Assembly: GCA_019802505.1 (NCBI GenBank)
Contig: JAFMOC010000190.1
Location: forward strand, 186,001-250,000
From: Corydoras sp. C115
Lineage: Eukaryota > Chordata > Actinopteri > Siluriformes > Callichthyidae
Length of the DNA stretch: 64,000 nucleotides
Direction: 5' to 3'
The position numbers and the translations under genes were made by a program. The first letter of the stretch is position 1. The number at the start of each line of letters is the position of its first letter. Below the pieces are notes generated by a model that worked only from the letters and a program-made list of their open reading frames with translations, did no database searches and was not told where the DNA came from. This document shows, in pieces, positions 27,291-36,486 of the stretch.

Positions 27291-29167
27291 GAATCAAAAT
27301 ACTTTATTAATCCCCAGGGGGAAATCACAGTTTTTACAGATGCTCCATTAGTTGTGTTTATATATACAAAAGTAGAAATAAAAAAATTATAATAAGAGCA
27401 GTAAAATTAAACTAAAAGTACAAAAATATGCAATAAAGTAAAAGTAAAGTAGCATGTGTACAGTATGTTATATGTACATTTTATAAGTTTGAAAATATAT
27501 TGCACTGTCGCCCTGTCCTGGGTGTATCTGCCCAGCGCCCGAAACGTTCTCCCCTGGATGGGCATGTGGAAGGTGTAATCTAAACAAAGGGTAAAGGCTT
27601 TCTCTTGTAGATAGTAATGAAGGATAAGGACCATCAACTTGATGATGAGGCATTATTTTTCAGTAGTGCTGTACTGTCATTCCCACACTGGTAGTTTGAG
27701 GTGAATGTATAAGCTAATTCTACTACCTGGGGCAACCCCCATCCAAACATCAGTGTGTAAAATAAAGGCAAAAGAAAAACTTAAGTGTTAAGCAGTGATC
27801 CACTAGAAAGTGCCACTATAATAAAAGCACACTGGCATTCTTTCTGTTAACTTAAGTAAGTGGCTTTTTATTTTCAGTTACGGTTCTTGGGGCGGCAGCA
27901 ATAGCTGCTGCTTGTCTTTGTGGACACCAGTACCACCTATTTCAGGGTTTAAGAAAATTCCAGGTGATATACTTGCCATGCCTCACCTTCAACCACACCA
28001 CCTCTTAGTCGACATTTCTCACTCACTGTGTGACCATATATAGTCTTTACCACTTGGAAATTAATTTTGAAGTCGGTGTGGGCTTGAAGAAGAACACTTT
28101 CTTTCCCAGAACAAAACCCAATAGCTAATGTCTCTGTTTGATAGTCAAGCATGCTGTTACGACACATGGACAAATTTCTTTTTTATTTATTTTTTTTTTT
28201 TTTGAGCATGTGAAACTTTGTTGCCACAGGAAGCCATGAGAGTTTATCTTCTAAGTAACAACTGAGCTAGTGACTCAAGTGATGCTTTGGTATCATCATC
28301 TGACCACAGCATTGTCAAGAGGGAGACTGGTTTGGTGGCAATAGCTGTTGGGCTGGAAGCTGTAGTGATTTCAACAGTGTAGTGCAATTTTACTGCAGTA
28401 CTGAGAAACCATTACTTTTAGAATATTTATACTTACAGAAATCACTAAATATAGCCTGCTGTGGTGGACCTGTGGAAACAAAAGGACTACAGTCTGTAAC
28501 TGTAGAAATACAAAGTGCATCTGAATGTCAGGCTCTTTAAGGCCTAAAAAATATCTGAATCACAGACAGACGGTCCACATGCCCATTCATGGGAGAACAT
28601 TTTGGGTGCTTGGCAGATACACCCAGGACAGAGTGCCAGGCTATTGCTGGTCACACTCACTCACACAGACACTCACACAAACACACACTATATGGGGCAA
28701 TTATGAGCATTCAATATACCTTGATTCCATGTTCTTGGATTGTGGGAGTAAACCGGAAACCCTGGAGAAAACCCACGAGGACATGGGGAGCCACAAAGCC
28801 CCTGTGCCACCCGCTTTCAGACGTTAATTTTCTGATAAAAGCATTTAACCAATACCATTTCAGCATCAGACTGAGCTTTACTGAAGGCCTGAAGTGTGAA
28901 ATGCATGGCCCTCCACTGTGATATGGTACATGGATCTAATGAAATTGACAGCAAGTTTGTACATAATTAGGTACTATAATAACACCTGTTATTTTATTGG
29001 TGTTGCTACTACTGTAACAGAACCTTAACTCTCATTTACCATCTCTGTCTCTCTTAATTTTTTAGTGGATGGAAAGGCAGTCAAAGCGGAATAAACATGG
29101 ACTTCTGTGTGTGCTTATTATAATAAAGTTTTTTTTAACCTTCACATGTTTGTATTTTATTTGTTAA
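17346..29167 (+). CDS. EVC: EVC (EvC ciliary complex subunit 1), 21 exons
   Basis: EVC is a single-pass protein at the base of primary cilia that pairs with EVC2 in Hedgehog signalling. Exons: 17346-17510, 17758-17856, 17935-18024, 18254-18435, 18540-18624, 18755-18805, 18889-19026, 19262-19414, 19524-19740, 19823-19968, 22377-22475, 22597-22809, 22889-22998, 24618-24747, 25110-25268, 25361-25493, 26601-26703, 26777-26885, 27040-27121, 27878-27963 and 29066-29167. All phases join, giving about 883 residues (human protein about 990). Near the N-terminus is a hydrophobic span (about residues 20-47). Exons 3-4 give DVTAFAMKARVVYPINQRYR followed by PLADGASNPS, a strong match to the conserved EVC block. 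The rest is charged coiled-coil, with VVQQKRRFF and EEENFFSRLLALTRL matching the family C-terminal region. The last exon is the weakest part (see findings). The start was chosen because the human N-terminus before the membrane span is similarly short. Confidence 0.93.
18645..18690 (-). mobile_element. SINE family 1 tail fragment
   Basis: Only the last 45 bp of the SINE, reverse-oriented (attatcttccgcttaatcct, then gggtcgcggg), in EVC intron 5. Confidence 0.7.
19991..21449 (+). mobile_element. Tc1-like DNA transposon, defective copy 2
   Basis: Same family as the element at 3661: inverted ends CAGTGGTGTGAAAAAGTG...CACTTTTTCACACCACTG, flanked by TA on both sides. It lies in EVC intron 10, starting only 22 bp after the exon 10 donor. 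The transposase start region, the catalytic core (YGGGSVMVWGCFAAS, LQQDNDPKHTSKST) and the last catalytic motif (NPDLNPIEMLWYDLKKA) are present. A TGG-to-TGA change near 20480 and loss of about 120 bp of the second DNA-binding part near 20565 inactivate it. Confidence 0.94.
21895..22170 (+). mobile_element. SINE family 1 copy, 5'-truncated
   Basis: It starts at the body (gttctccccgtgtccatgtt) and runs to the tail (aataatggatggatggg). Moderately diverged; EVC intron 10. Confidence 0.75.
23165..23260 (+). mobile_element. SINE family 1 right-part fragment
   Basis: ttgccccatataaagtgtga and cagtgtatctgcccagta identify the 3' half. It lies in EVC intron 13, beside LTR-like and LINE relic DNA. Confidence 0.6.
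23372..23790 (-). mobile_element. Possible solo-LTR-like fragment
   Basis: A GC-richer block, unlike the surrounding intron. Read on the minus strand it has an AATAAA signal (near 23550) followed by a short transcribed-end-like region. No coding motif or clear target duplication was seen. LTR identity is a guess from composition and signal order. Confidence 0.25.
23880..24420 (+). mobile_element. LINE relic with RNase H-type (I/Nimb-like) reverse transcriptase end
   Basis: The plus strand translates, with stops and shifts, to LYRTLVKSRLDYGSIIYGA and then a GAYRTSPIQE-like stretch. This is the segment between reverse transcriptase and RNase H in I-group LINEs. It lies in EVC intron 13 and is heavily decayed. 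Confidence 0.6.
26100..26415 (-). mobile_element. SINE family 1 copy
   Basis: Reverse copy, diverged: tail side tctaatagggtcacagtggg, head side gctaatcactaagttacc. Part of the body is missing. EVC intron 16. Confidence 0.75.
26478..26537. repeat. (AT)n microsatellite
   Basis: About 60 bp of AT followed by acat units. It lies 63 bp before EVC exon 17. Confidence 0.95.
27229..27288. repeat. (AT)n microsatellite
   Basis: About 60 bp of AT in EVC intron 19, directly before a short LINE-tail-like segment (aatactttattaatccccag). Confidence 0.95.
27505..27570 (+). mobile_element. SINE family 1 fragment
   Basis: Only the conserved right part (ccctgtcctgggtgtatctg, ctggatgggcatg). EVC intron 19. 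Confidence 0.65.
28570..28830 (-). mobile_element. SINE family 1 copy, head missing
   Basis: Reverse copy (cagatacacccaggacagag, tatggggcaattatgagcat, cttggattgtgggagtaaac). It stops before the tRNA head. EVC intron 20. Confidence 0.75.
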
Positions 29168-29292
29168 AATTTTTTTATTTGTTTTGTTTATTTTAAACCA
29201 TGGAATAGTGGGTGAAGATTTTATATATTTAAGTGTTAAAATGTGTTACTTTATGTGTCATATGTACAGGTGTTGTTTCGAATTAGGTTAAA

Positions 29293-29510
29293 TTTACATA
29301 CCATACATTTGGTCATTTATCAGATACTAACTATCCCAACTTAATATTTGGGGTCAGAACACAGGGTTACATACAGAATCCCTGGAACAATGAGGGTTAA
29401 TGGCCTTGCTCAACACGTCACATTGGTAACTTCAGTGGACCTTGGATTTGAACCCAAAACCCTTGTATTTTTTTAAATATTTTTTTAATTTAACACACCC
29501 ACTAGATTAC
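29293..29510 (-). mobile_element. SINE family 2 copy
   Basis: Reverse copy: tail tacatttggtcatttatcag, then gaacaatgagggttaatgg and tggatttgaacccaaaaccc. Diverged. Just downstream of EVC. Confidence 0.7.
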
Positions 29511-29529
29511 ACACTAGTTTTGCTTGTAT

Positions 29530-29725
29530 TCTAATTAAATGATTTTTTAAGTCACTTAGCCTTATTAGAGTCACCTTAACAGATGAAACCAAGGCCTACC
29601 TTAACCTTTATTGGGTGAATGGTGACAAACACCAGTCAGTCGCCATCTCATCAGACTGCAAATGTTTTTTCCTCCAGGCCATCAGAATCCTGAACAATCA
29701 AATATGAACAATTGCATGTAAAACT
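29530..29725 (+). mobile_element. LINE 3'-end fragment
   Basis: accttaacagatgaaaccaa, tcatcagactgcaaatg and gccatcagaatcctgaacaa resemble the C-terminal end of fish Rex/L2-type reverse transcriptases. Very short and decayed. Confidence 0.4.
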
Positions 29726-30084
29726 GGAAAAATTCACACACATACTTCCGTATAACAAAGAGGGACAAATTGCTGCTAATACCTTCTACACTTTTTTACA
29801 TATTTAAACAAATACTGCTAAAACACTTTTGTTTTACATTTATAACCAATATAATTTATTGCAACTTGTGACACCACTAGGGCGCCACCTGCAGTGTTAC
29901 CTTCTACCTACTTAATGTTTACTGTTTATTGCTTCATCTTCATCAGTAAGTTTGACAACTATGCTGTAGGCAAACTAGATCACTTTATTAATTTTACTCA
30001 CTTTAACATTGTTATATTGTTATAGCTCTCAAATTAAATACGAGTGTAAATTATTTGCTGTTAGAATAGTTTGTTTTATATTTT

Positions 30085-30270
30085 TGATATTACACTGTCG
30101 CTTAGTAGTTAGCACATTTGCCTCTCAGCGCTAGGGATCCAAGTTCGAATACAGATCTGGGTGGAGTTTCCATGTTCTCCCCGTTCTCTGGTTTTTTTCT
30201 AAAGTCAAAAAACATGGACTATCTCAAATCATAGAAGGTGAATTGTTTGCTTTAAATTGCCCCTATTTAC
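30085..30270 (+). mobile_element. SINE family 1 copy, 3'-truncated
   Basis: The head (gcttagtagttagcacattt, tctcagcgctagggatcc) and the first half of the body are present. It stops at ttgcccctatttacacag. Confidence 0.8.
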
Positions 30271-30393
30271 ACAGCCTTCGCAGGTCTGTTTCCACAATAT
30301 GAATTGTTAAGTTTCATAAAAAACGGTCAGAAGTTGGCGGTTTTGTTCCAAAATAATTTTATGTGTTTTACTGAATTTACAGTGTAAAATATC

Positions 30394-30713
30394 CATCCAT
30401 CCATTATCTTCCACTTTATCCTCTATTAGAGTCGCAGGGGGGTTCCCCATGCCCATCCAAGGAGGAACATCTCAGGCGTCGGGACAAGGCGCCAATCCAT
30501 CGCTGGGCACACACTCACTCACACACACACTCTATATGGGGTAATTTGGAGAATTCAGTTGACTTGATCCATGTTTTTGGACTGTGGGAGGAAACCGGAA
30601 AACCCGGAGGAAACCCACACAGACACAGGGAGAACATGGAAACTCCACCCGATTGGGATTTGAACCAGGAATCCCTAGTGCTGAGAGGCGAACGTGCTAA
30701 TCACTAAGCCACT
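30394..30713 (-). mobile_element. SINE family 1, full length with target duplication
   Basis: Flanked by 12-bp repeats gtgtaaaatatc (30382-30393 and 30714-30725). Reverse orientation, tail to head. Clean ends indicate a recent insertion. Confidence 0.92.
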
Positions 30714-30754
30714 GTGTAAAATATCAATGAAAAATATGGAAGATAGCAACGAGA

Positions 30755-30925
30755 GATTGTTCTGTCGAGTTGAGCTGCCCCGTCGAGATAGGCTACCGGT
30801 AGCGTTAATCGATAGCAGATTCTGTCGAGTTGCACTACCTTGTTGAATTAGGCTACCGGTCGCAAAAAAATGCCATCGGTAGCGTAAATAGATAGAGGAT
30901 ACTGTCGAGTTATCCTACCTAATAA
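30755..30925. repeat. Three-copy minisatellite-like block (TGTCGAGTT unit)
   Basis: tctgtcgagttg occurs at 30761 and 30821 and actgtcgagtta at 30901. The first two are each followed by a near-copy of ggctaccggtagcgttaat. Spacings are 60 and 80 bp. No family recognised. Confidence 0.7.
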
Positions 30926-31374
30926 TAATCCTATTATTATTATCATTATTATTATTACAACGTTTATTTTATTATGCTACCTTTATTTAATGAAGGTAGC
31001 TCATCTCGTCTGAACAATTTGAATCTGCAGTAAAAATAATGATTTTAAAATCCTCTCCTGATGATCAGCTGAATTAGAAAACTTAGTGAAGCTGAAGCAC
31101 ATGGTTGAAATTAAAAGAATAAATTTCCATTATTCGCTGAATGCAAGATACAACCGCTTATAAAAATTAAATAACAGGATTTCTGAAGATTAATTTATAT
31201 TTTATAGTGTCGTAGCTTTTCATTAAATAATTAACGTCGTGTTTGTGATTCGTCAGTTTGCGTGGTTACTACAGACTTGGACACTCAAATCTCTACAGCT
31301 TTACACAGACTTTATTGGATGATAAATGTTTAGTATGTGATTTTTTTTTTTTTTTTTGGCGCAGTTGTGGGAAA

Positions 31375-31540
31375 CGTGTACTGTTGGTTTTTGGACTGTG
31401 GGAGAAAACCGGATAACCCGGAGGAAACCCACGCAGACACGGGGAGAACATGGAAAGTCCACCCAGATGGGGATTCGAACCGGAAATCCCTAGCGCTGAG
31501 AGGAGAACATGCTAAACCACTAAGCCACCGTGCCGCCATG
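31375..31540 (-). mobile_element. SINE family 1 copy, 3'-truncated
   Basis: The head half only, in reverse (tttggactgtgggagaaaac to aagccaccgtgccgcc). It is preceded by a 17-base T run. It abuts the left edge of the duplicated snoRNA-host segment. Confidence 0.85.
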
Positions 31541-31980
31541 AAGGAATTAATGAAGTGTAATACTAATAAAATGTTAAAATATAAAATGGTGTTCTGATTA
31601 TCTTTTAATGATTTTGTGCTCATCTTTAAAGATGAATCAGTGATTACCTCCATCTTCACCTTCCTCCAGTGTGGTTTGCTAATGTATAATCGTGTTAGTA
31701 TAACATGTCATTCAGAAGGTCCAGTGATCCAGAAACCCAATTTAATAATAAGCTCATAGTTAATAAGCATAATGAGGACTTTAGAATGACTCAACATCAG
31801 AGGCCTATAGCAATCTGTGACCTTATGGTAAATGCTCTTCAACCTGAAGTTTAATCTGAATCAGTTCTGTTTGTCTCCTCAGACAGTAGAGCATCACTGC
31901 ACCATGTCTGCCCCTCAGCATCCTGCAGCTGTAAATAACCCCAGCATGGTGAGTTTCTCTCTCTTAACCCAGGTTCATCT

Positions 31981-32027
31981 CTGCTGGCCCTGATGACTGA
32001 ACTTTTTTCAGTGTTCTGAGCCAGCAG
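31981..32027 (+). ncRNA. C/D-box snoRNA copy 1, internally deleted
   Basis: A perfect 8-bp terminal stem (ctgctggc/gccagcag) encloses C box TGATGA (31991) and D box CTGA (32016). It is only about 47 nt because roughly 40 nt between the boxes, present in copy 2, is missing, including the putative D'/C' region. Possibly a pseudogene, although stem and boxes are intact. Confidence 0.65.
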
Positions 32028-32297
32028 TCATTCAGTTTACAGATGAGTTCTGTTTATAGTGCATCAATAAAGAAAAACACTTCTCTCTCTCTAGGTTTTC
32101 TTGGAGCCTAATGGATGACTACTGCCAGTGTTAATCAGATTCATGGTAAGTTTTAACACCATATTGGTTTAAGTAGAGTTTTGTCTAAGGAGGCATAATG
32201 TTAGTGCAGATGAGGGAATTAATGAAGTGTGATATTAATAAAATTTTAAAATATAAAATGGTGTTCTGTTTATCTTTGAATGATTTTGTTCTCATTT

Positions 32298-32502
32298 ACA
32301 TTACATTTGGTCATTTATTGGATGCTTTTATCCAAAGCGACTTACAAGGTGAACACAGGGTTCATTACAACATCCCTGGAACAATGAGGGTTAAGGGTCT
32401 TGCTCAAGGACCCACACTGGTAACTTCAGTGGACCTGAGATTTGAAACCCCAACCTTCAGGTTGATAGCCCAACACCCTAACTACTGAGCTACATGCCCA
32501 TG
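32298..32502 (-). mobile_element. SINE family 2 inserted in the duplicated unit
   Basis: Reverse copy from tail (tacatttggtcatttattgg) to head (actactgagctacatgccc). The sister unit (near 31610) lacks it. Remnant flanking repeat gttctcat/tgctcat supports insertion after the duplication. Confidence 0.9.
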
Positions 32503-32868
32503 CTCATCTTTAAAGATAAATCAGTGATGACCTCCATCTTCTTCACCTTCCTCCAGTGTGGTTTGCTAATGTATAATCGTGTTAGTATAACATGTCATTC
32601 AGAAGGTCCAGTGATCAAGAAGCCCAATTTAATAAGCTGAAAGTTAATAAGCATAATGAGGACTTTAGAATGACTCAACCTCAGAGGCCTATAGCAATCT
32701 ATGATCTTATGGTAAATGCTCTTCAACCTGAAGTTTAATCTGAATCAGTTCTGTTTGTCTCCTCAGACAGTAGAGCATCACTGCACCATGTCTGCCCCTC
32801 AGCATCCTGCAGCTGTAAATAACCCCAGCATGGTGAGTTTCTCTCTCCTAACTCAGTGTTATCCGCAC

Positions 32869-32952
32869 CTGGCCCTGATGACTGAACTTTTTTCCCCAGA
32901 AGATCGACTCTGTTGACTTTCAGTGAATTTTAGCCAAAATGTTCTGAGCCAG
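32869..32952 (+). ncRNA. C/D-box snoRNA copy 2
   Basis: Terminal stem ctggc/gccag, C box TGATGA at 32876-32881, D box CTGA at 32944-32947, about 84 nt. Internal ttga (D'-like) and tgaatt (C'-like) elements are visible. The D box lies 72 nt before the next acceptor junction (33019). It shares ctgaacttttttccccag with copy 3. Guide target unknown. Confidence 0.85.
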
Positions 32953-33509
32953 CAGTCAGTCAGTTTACAGATGAGTTCTCTTCCTTCATCTTTTAAATAA
33001 ATCCCTCTCTATCTTTAGATCTTCTGGGATCTGAATTGATCAACCCTGTGGTCTGATGTACAGCAGGTGATTTTACTGATGTCAGTCTGGATCTGGTGTC
33101 GCAGTGTTTCTCAGTCTAGATTCATAAAACTTCACCTTCATACATATTGATGGTTCTAAGTGGTACTGTGCCATAATATTTAAGTGATTTTATAGTCACT
33201 CAGATTTTACTCAAATGTGATCTGCAGGTAATGTGGTTTATAAATAATATTAAATGTAAACCTGTATTTATATACAGATAAATTCCTGATCAAAAGTAAC
33301 AGATTTATCAGCATTATAAATAAAGAACTAATATCTACTTAATAGAATTTTACATGAAAAATAAATGAACTGATATTTGAGATGGTTTTTAATAAGGACT
33401 TTATTAATGTACTGGTGATGCTGTTTATTAAATGTTAAGTAAATTTTGTTTATTTCAAACTCTACAGCACTGCAGTCGTGAGGACTGAGAAACACTGCGT
33501 GGTTAAATT

Positions 33510-33592
33510 GGTGTAAATGATGACTGAACTTTTTTCCCCAGCAGATCGACTCTGGTGACGTTTTGTAATGAAGCCAAATTGTCTGATGCACC
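33510..33592 (+). ncRNA. C/D-box snoRNA copy 3
   Basis: Stem ggtg/cacc, C box aaTGATGA (33518-33523), D box CTGA (33583-33586). Body like copy 2 (ttttttccccagcagatcga) with a taatgaag C'-like element. The D box is 78 nt before exon 33664. Confidence 0.85.
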
Positions 33593-33762
33593 TTTACTCT
33601 GTTTAATTGTTATGTTCAGCTGTGATTCCTCATCATATCCTAATTTGTGTGTTTTTCCATCAGGTTGTGCAGTTTGTTGCTCTGAGGATCGTGACCATCG
33701 TGGATTCTTTAAAAGCTCAGAAAGGTACAGTTCAAACCCTGTGTATATTCTTTACTCTGTTT

Positions 33763-33843
33763 GTGATCAATGATGACCCTTTTTTCCCCGGCAGAGCGAC
33801 CATGTTGACTGCCTGAGTGTTTAAGCCAATGGTTCTGATGCAC
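33763..33843 (+). ncRNA. C/D-box snoRNA copy 4
   Basis: C box aaTGATGA (33771-33776), D box CTGA (33835-33838), a weak terminal stem, and a body sharing ttttttcccc and taagccaa with the other copies but more diverged (gagcgaccatg instead of gatcgactctg). Probably a guide with altered specificity. The D box is 75 nt before exon 33913. Confidence 0.8.
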
Positions 33844-34652
33844 TGTAGTGAACCTGTACTAAATGTTCAGAATAATCAGGATTCTAAATTGATTTTCTTT
33901 TGCTCTTTTTAGACCGCACGTTTAAGACGTTCACCGGATATCTTAAAGGTCTCGTGTCTAGAATAAGAGGACAAAGTTGAACAGAAGAGGAAGATATTTT
34001 ATTATTACTAAATAAATATTCTGACATTAAAAATCTTATTTCACAGATTTGAGTTTGGCACTTTTGTTCATGTCTGTAAACTTTTATGTATTTGGCTTTA
34101 GATAATTCATTCCTATTAAAACATTTTATGAGGATGATGTAGATAGATTTTTAAAAAAAATAAATAAGCGAGTTATACAAACGAAATGCATAAGCGAGTT
34201 ATACAAATTAAATGAATGTTAAAGAAATATTTACAACACGGTCAACTTTAAGCTATATCAATACAGTGACGTTTAAGTACAACTTTAAAACGGCAACAGA
34301 ATTTTACACCAGGAAGAAAAATATCCATTATCCACCAACAAAGTGGTGTAAATTCTAACTAATTTTATAGTTGTGTTAGTTGTAATGAGATCTTTAATAA
34401 ACATCAGTAACAAAGGTGTATGGTGAAAAGTTACCAGAAAATATATTAAATTGAAAAAAAAAAGCGTCTACAGAGTCCATATATGCAGGCAGCGCTTTGC
34501 TACAATATTTAGTTCGTTTTTTTTTTTTTTAAGGAAAAAGATAATGGTGCAATTAGTTTTCCCTGTAACATTTAAACTGGACATTGAGGAAGCATGCGTT
34601 CACTGAAATCTCACGCGATGGAAAAGGTCTTTTCATAGTGCTACATGTGACT

Positions 34653-36160
34653 TTACAAATCCATTGAAATAAAAGGCTGAGTTGAAGATTCCTTTACATC
34701 TTTGTGTTCTGTTTCTTGAACAGATTCTTTTGTTTCAGTAGTTTCCTTTCTCTTTTGCGAAGTCTTTCTACAACAGCTGTCATTCAAATGGCATCTACGT
34801 CCAAAACGGATAGCAATGACCAGAAACGGTACCAACACCACCACCACCATAACAGCAATGGGCACGTAACTGTAGTTGTTGGCTGATGCCTGTGACTCTG
34901 TTGGATACAAAGGAACATGCATTACTACAATGATAAATTTGCTCACCTTACTTTTTGATTAAACAAATTTCATCCATTGTAAAAACTGATGCCATCATTA
35001 TGTTCATTATAAAGTTGTAACTAAGCCTTAAATCAAAGTGTATACAAGTAGATTGTAAAATAGAAAAGTGGGAATGGTCATGTCCAATATCCACATGAAA
35101 CCCTCCACCCATCTCATGTGTTAAGGAGGATCATGCTGCAGTCTGCCTCAATTACACACTCCACAGTGCAGGTTTGTGTCTAATTATACTATAACGTAAA
35201 ATATTAATTTGGTTTAAGTTTCAGCCAAAAAAAATGCTTTTAAACTGCTCTAAATTTATACTAGTTAAAATAAAATAAACTCGTAGTCAGTAGTTTTAAA
35301 GCTTATAGAGAATGAGCTGAATGTTTTAATTTACTATTAAAGTCTTATGGTCAGTAATCAAGTTAATACCTTTGTTCACATTCAGGCTGTGAGCACGTGG
35401 CTCTCCTACGCGGGTTTCTTGATTGAAGAAACATTGATACAGTCCTGCATCTGACGATTGGACTGAACGGATGTGCAGGGAGTAATCACCCTCAGCAAGC
35501 TTTTCAAACCAGATGCTGAATCTCTCAGAACCATTCTTCTTTGGCCAAACCACTTGGCCATCTTTTTTCCATGTAACAGCTTCTCCACCCTTATAGTAGC
35601 ACGAGAGGGAAATGTTTTCACCCACAGAGGCTGAAACATCTCTAGGGACTAAAGACCAAAACACACTTAATGACTTTGTATTGTTTATGTAGATAATTAT
35701 CTACTGAAAAAAAAAAGTTTGATTACCTAAAACCTGCAGTTTTATTTCAGACGCATCATTACACGAGCACCTATAGGATCCAGAATCGTTGTACACAGTC
35801 CTGCTGAAAGTCATAGAGAAGTTTCCTTCACTGGTGTTGCCTGTGAAAGCGACTCTGCCATTTCCATTTGCTTCCTCACCCTCTTTAATAATGACATATT
35901 CTGGAGAGGGAAGGAATTTCCTCCACTTAACATTTTGTGCATTGTTAGCACAGAAACACGGCAGAGTTACGGGTTTGTTGATGATGGCATCTCTAATGAG
36001 GAGGCAATGTAGAGCTGGAAACAGGACTAAAAACAAACAGTTTTAAATTGTACATTAAAACTTTAATATTGGTTAATCAAACACTCAAAACTCACACACA
36101 TATATAAAAACAGTGAGACTTACTGGTCATCAGAACAAGATAGAGACCAGCCTTCATCAT
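34653..36160 (-). CDS. Two-Ig-domain type I membrane protein
   Basis: Four exons: 36160-36124, 36026-35727, 35648-35370 and 34897-34653. Phases agree and give 286 residues. The signal peptide starts MMKAGLYLVL and spans the first junction. Ig domain 1 has an unusual C-x-C at the B strand (VTLPCFC), Trp (VKWRK) and C-x-C at the F strand (DSGSYRCSC). Ig domain 2 has SLSCYY, VTWKK and DAGLYQC. Then come a short stalk, a membrane span (VPIAVMVVVVLVPFLVIAI) without charged residues and a tail of about 55 residues, basic then Lys/Glu/Thr-rich, with no tyrosine and so no ITIM or ITAM. The layout resembles teleost leukocyte receptors of the CD300/pIgR-like or NITR-like sets, but I cannot assign a family. 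Surface receptor or adhesion function is inferred. Confidence 0.85.
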
Positions 36161-36486
36161 GATTGGCAGTAATCTGGGCCTGAAAAAAAGTTATATAAAT
36201 TACAGTAATAAACTTGAGTCAGCTTTCATGTGATATTAATCAGGTTAATTTCATGTCTTTTTAAATGCTAATAAGTCTTTATTGTACAATAAAACATTAT
36301 TTGGTACCAGCATAAAATAGTACAAAAGAAGAAATACCAAAATATAAAAGATAAAATAGCTTGGTAATTCTATACAAAAACTTTAAGAGTTAGTGATTGT
36401 AATTATTATTGTACACATTATATACAGTAGTAGTGATATGTATAGTATGTCTCATAAAAAGTGATAAACAGTGATGGGTGTGTGTG

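Larger units (their letters stand above)
31530..32840 (+). repeat. Tandem segmental duplication of a snoRNA-host unit
   Basis: About 31530-32033 and 32213-32955 share near-identical intron, exon and snoRNA sequence (cctccagtgtggtttgctaa, atgaggactttagaatgact, the whole exon beginning acagtagagcatcactgc). Copy 2 is interrupted by the SINE at 32298-32502. Confidence 0.88.
31883..34035 (+). ncRNA. snoRNA host gene, probably non-coding (5' exon not found)
   Basis: Exons inferred from splice sites: 31883-31948, 32095-32145, 32767-32832, 33019-33066, 33664-33724 and 33913 to about 34035 (AATAAA at 34011). Each of the last four introns that precede 32095, 33019, 33664 and 33913 carries a C/D-box snoRNA-like sequence whose D box lies about 72-78 nt before the next exon, the spacing typical of vertebrate intronic snoRNAs. 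Exons 31883-31948 and 32767-32832 are duplicates. Any ATG-led frame in the full splice is short: the frame starting at 31904 or 32788 stops after about 22 codons. Only by skipping 33019-33066 would a 57-residue frame form, which I do not take as a protein. Hosts such as GAS5, SNHG1 and ZFAS1 have this architecture. I cannot say which, if any, is the orthologue. Confidence 0.75.

Noticed and set aside
31620..31830. Additional snoRNA before exon 31883
   Set aside because: The conserved block has no paired C and D boxes at the right spacing. Its conservation between copies is explained by the recent duplication.
32788..33983. Spliced 57-residue frame starting MSAPQHPAAVNNPSM in the snoRNA host
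   Set aside because: It requires skipping exon 33019-33066. With that exon the frame stops after 22 codons, and the snoRNA architecture explains the locus without a protein.
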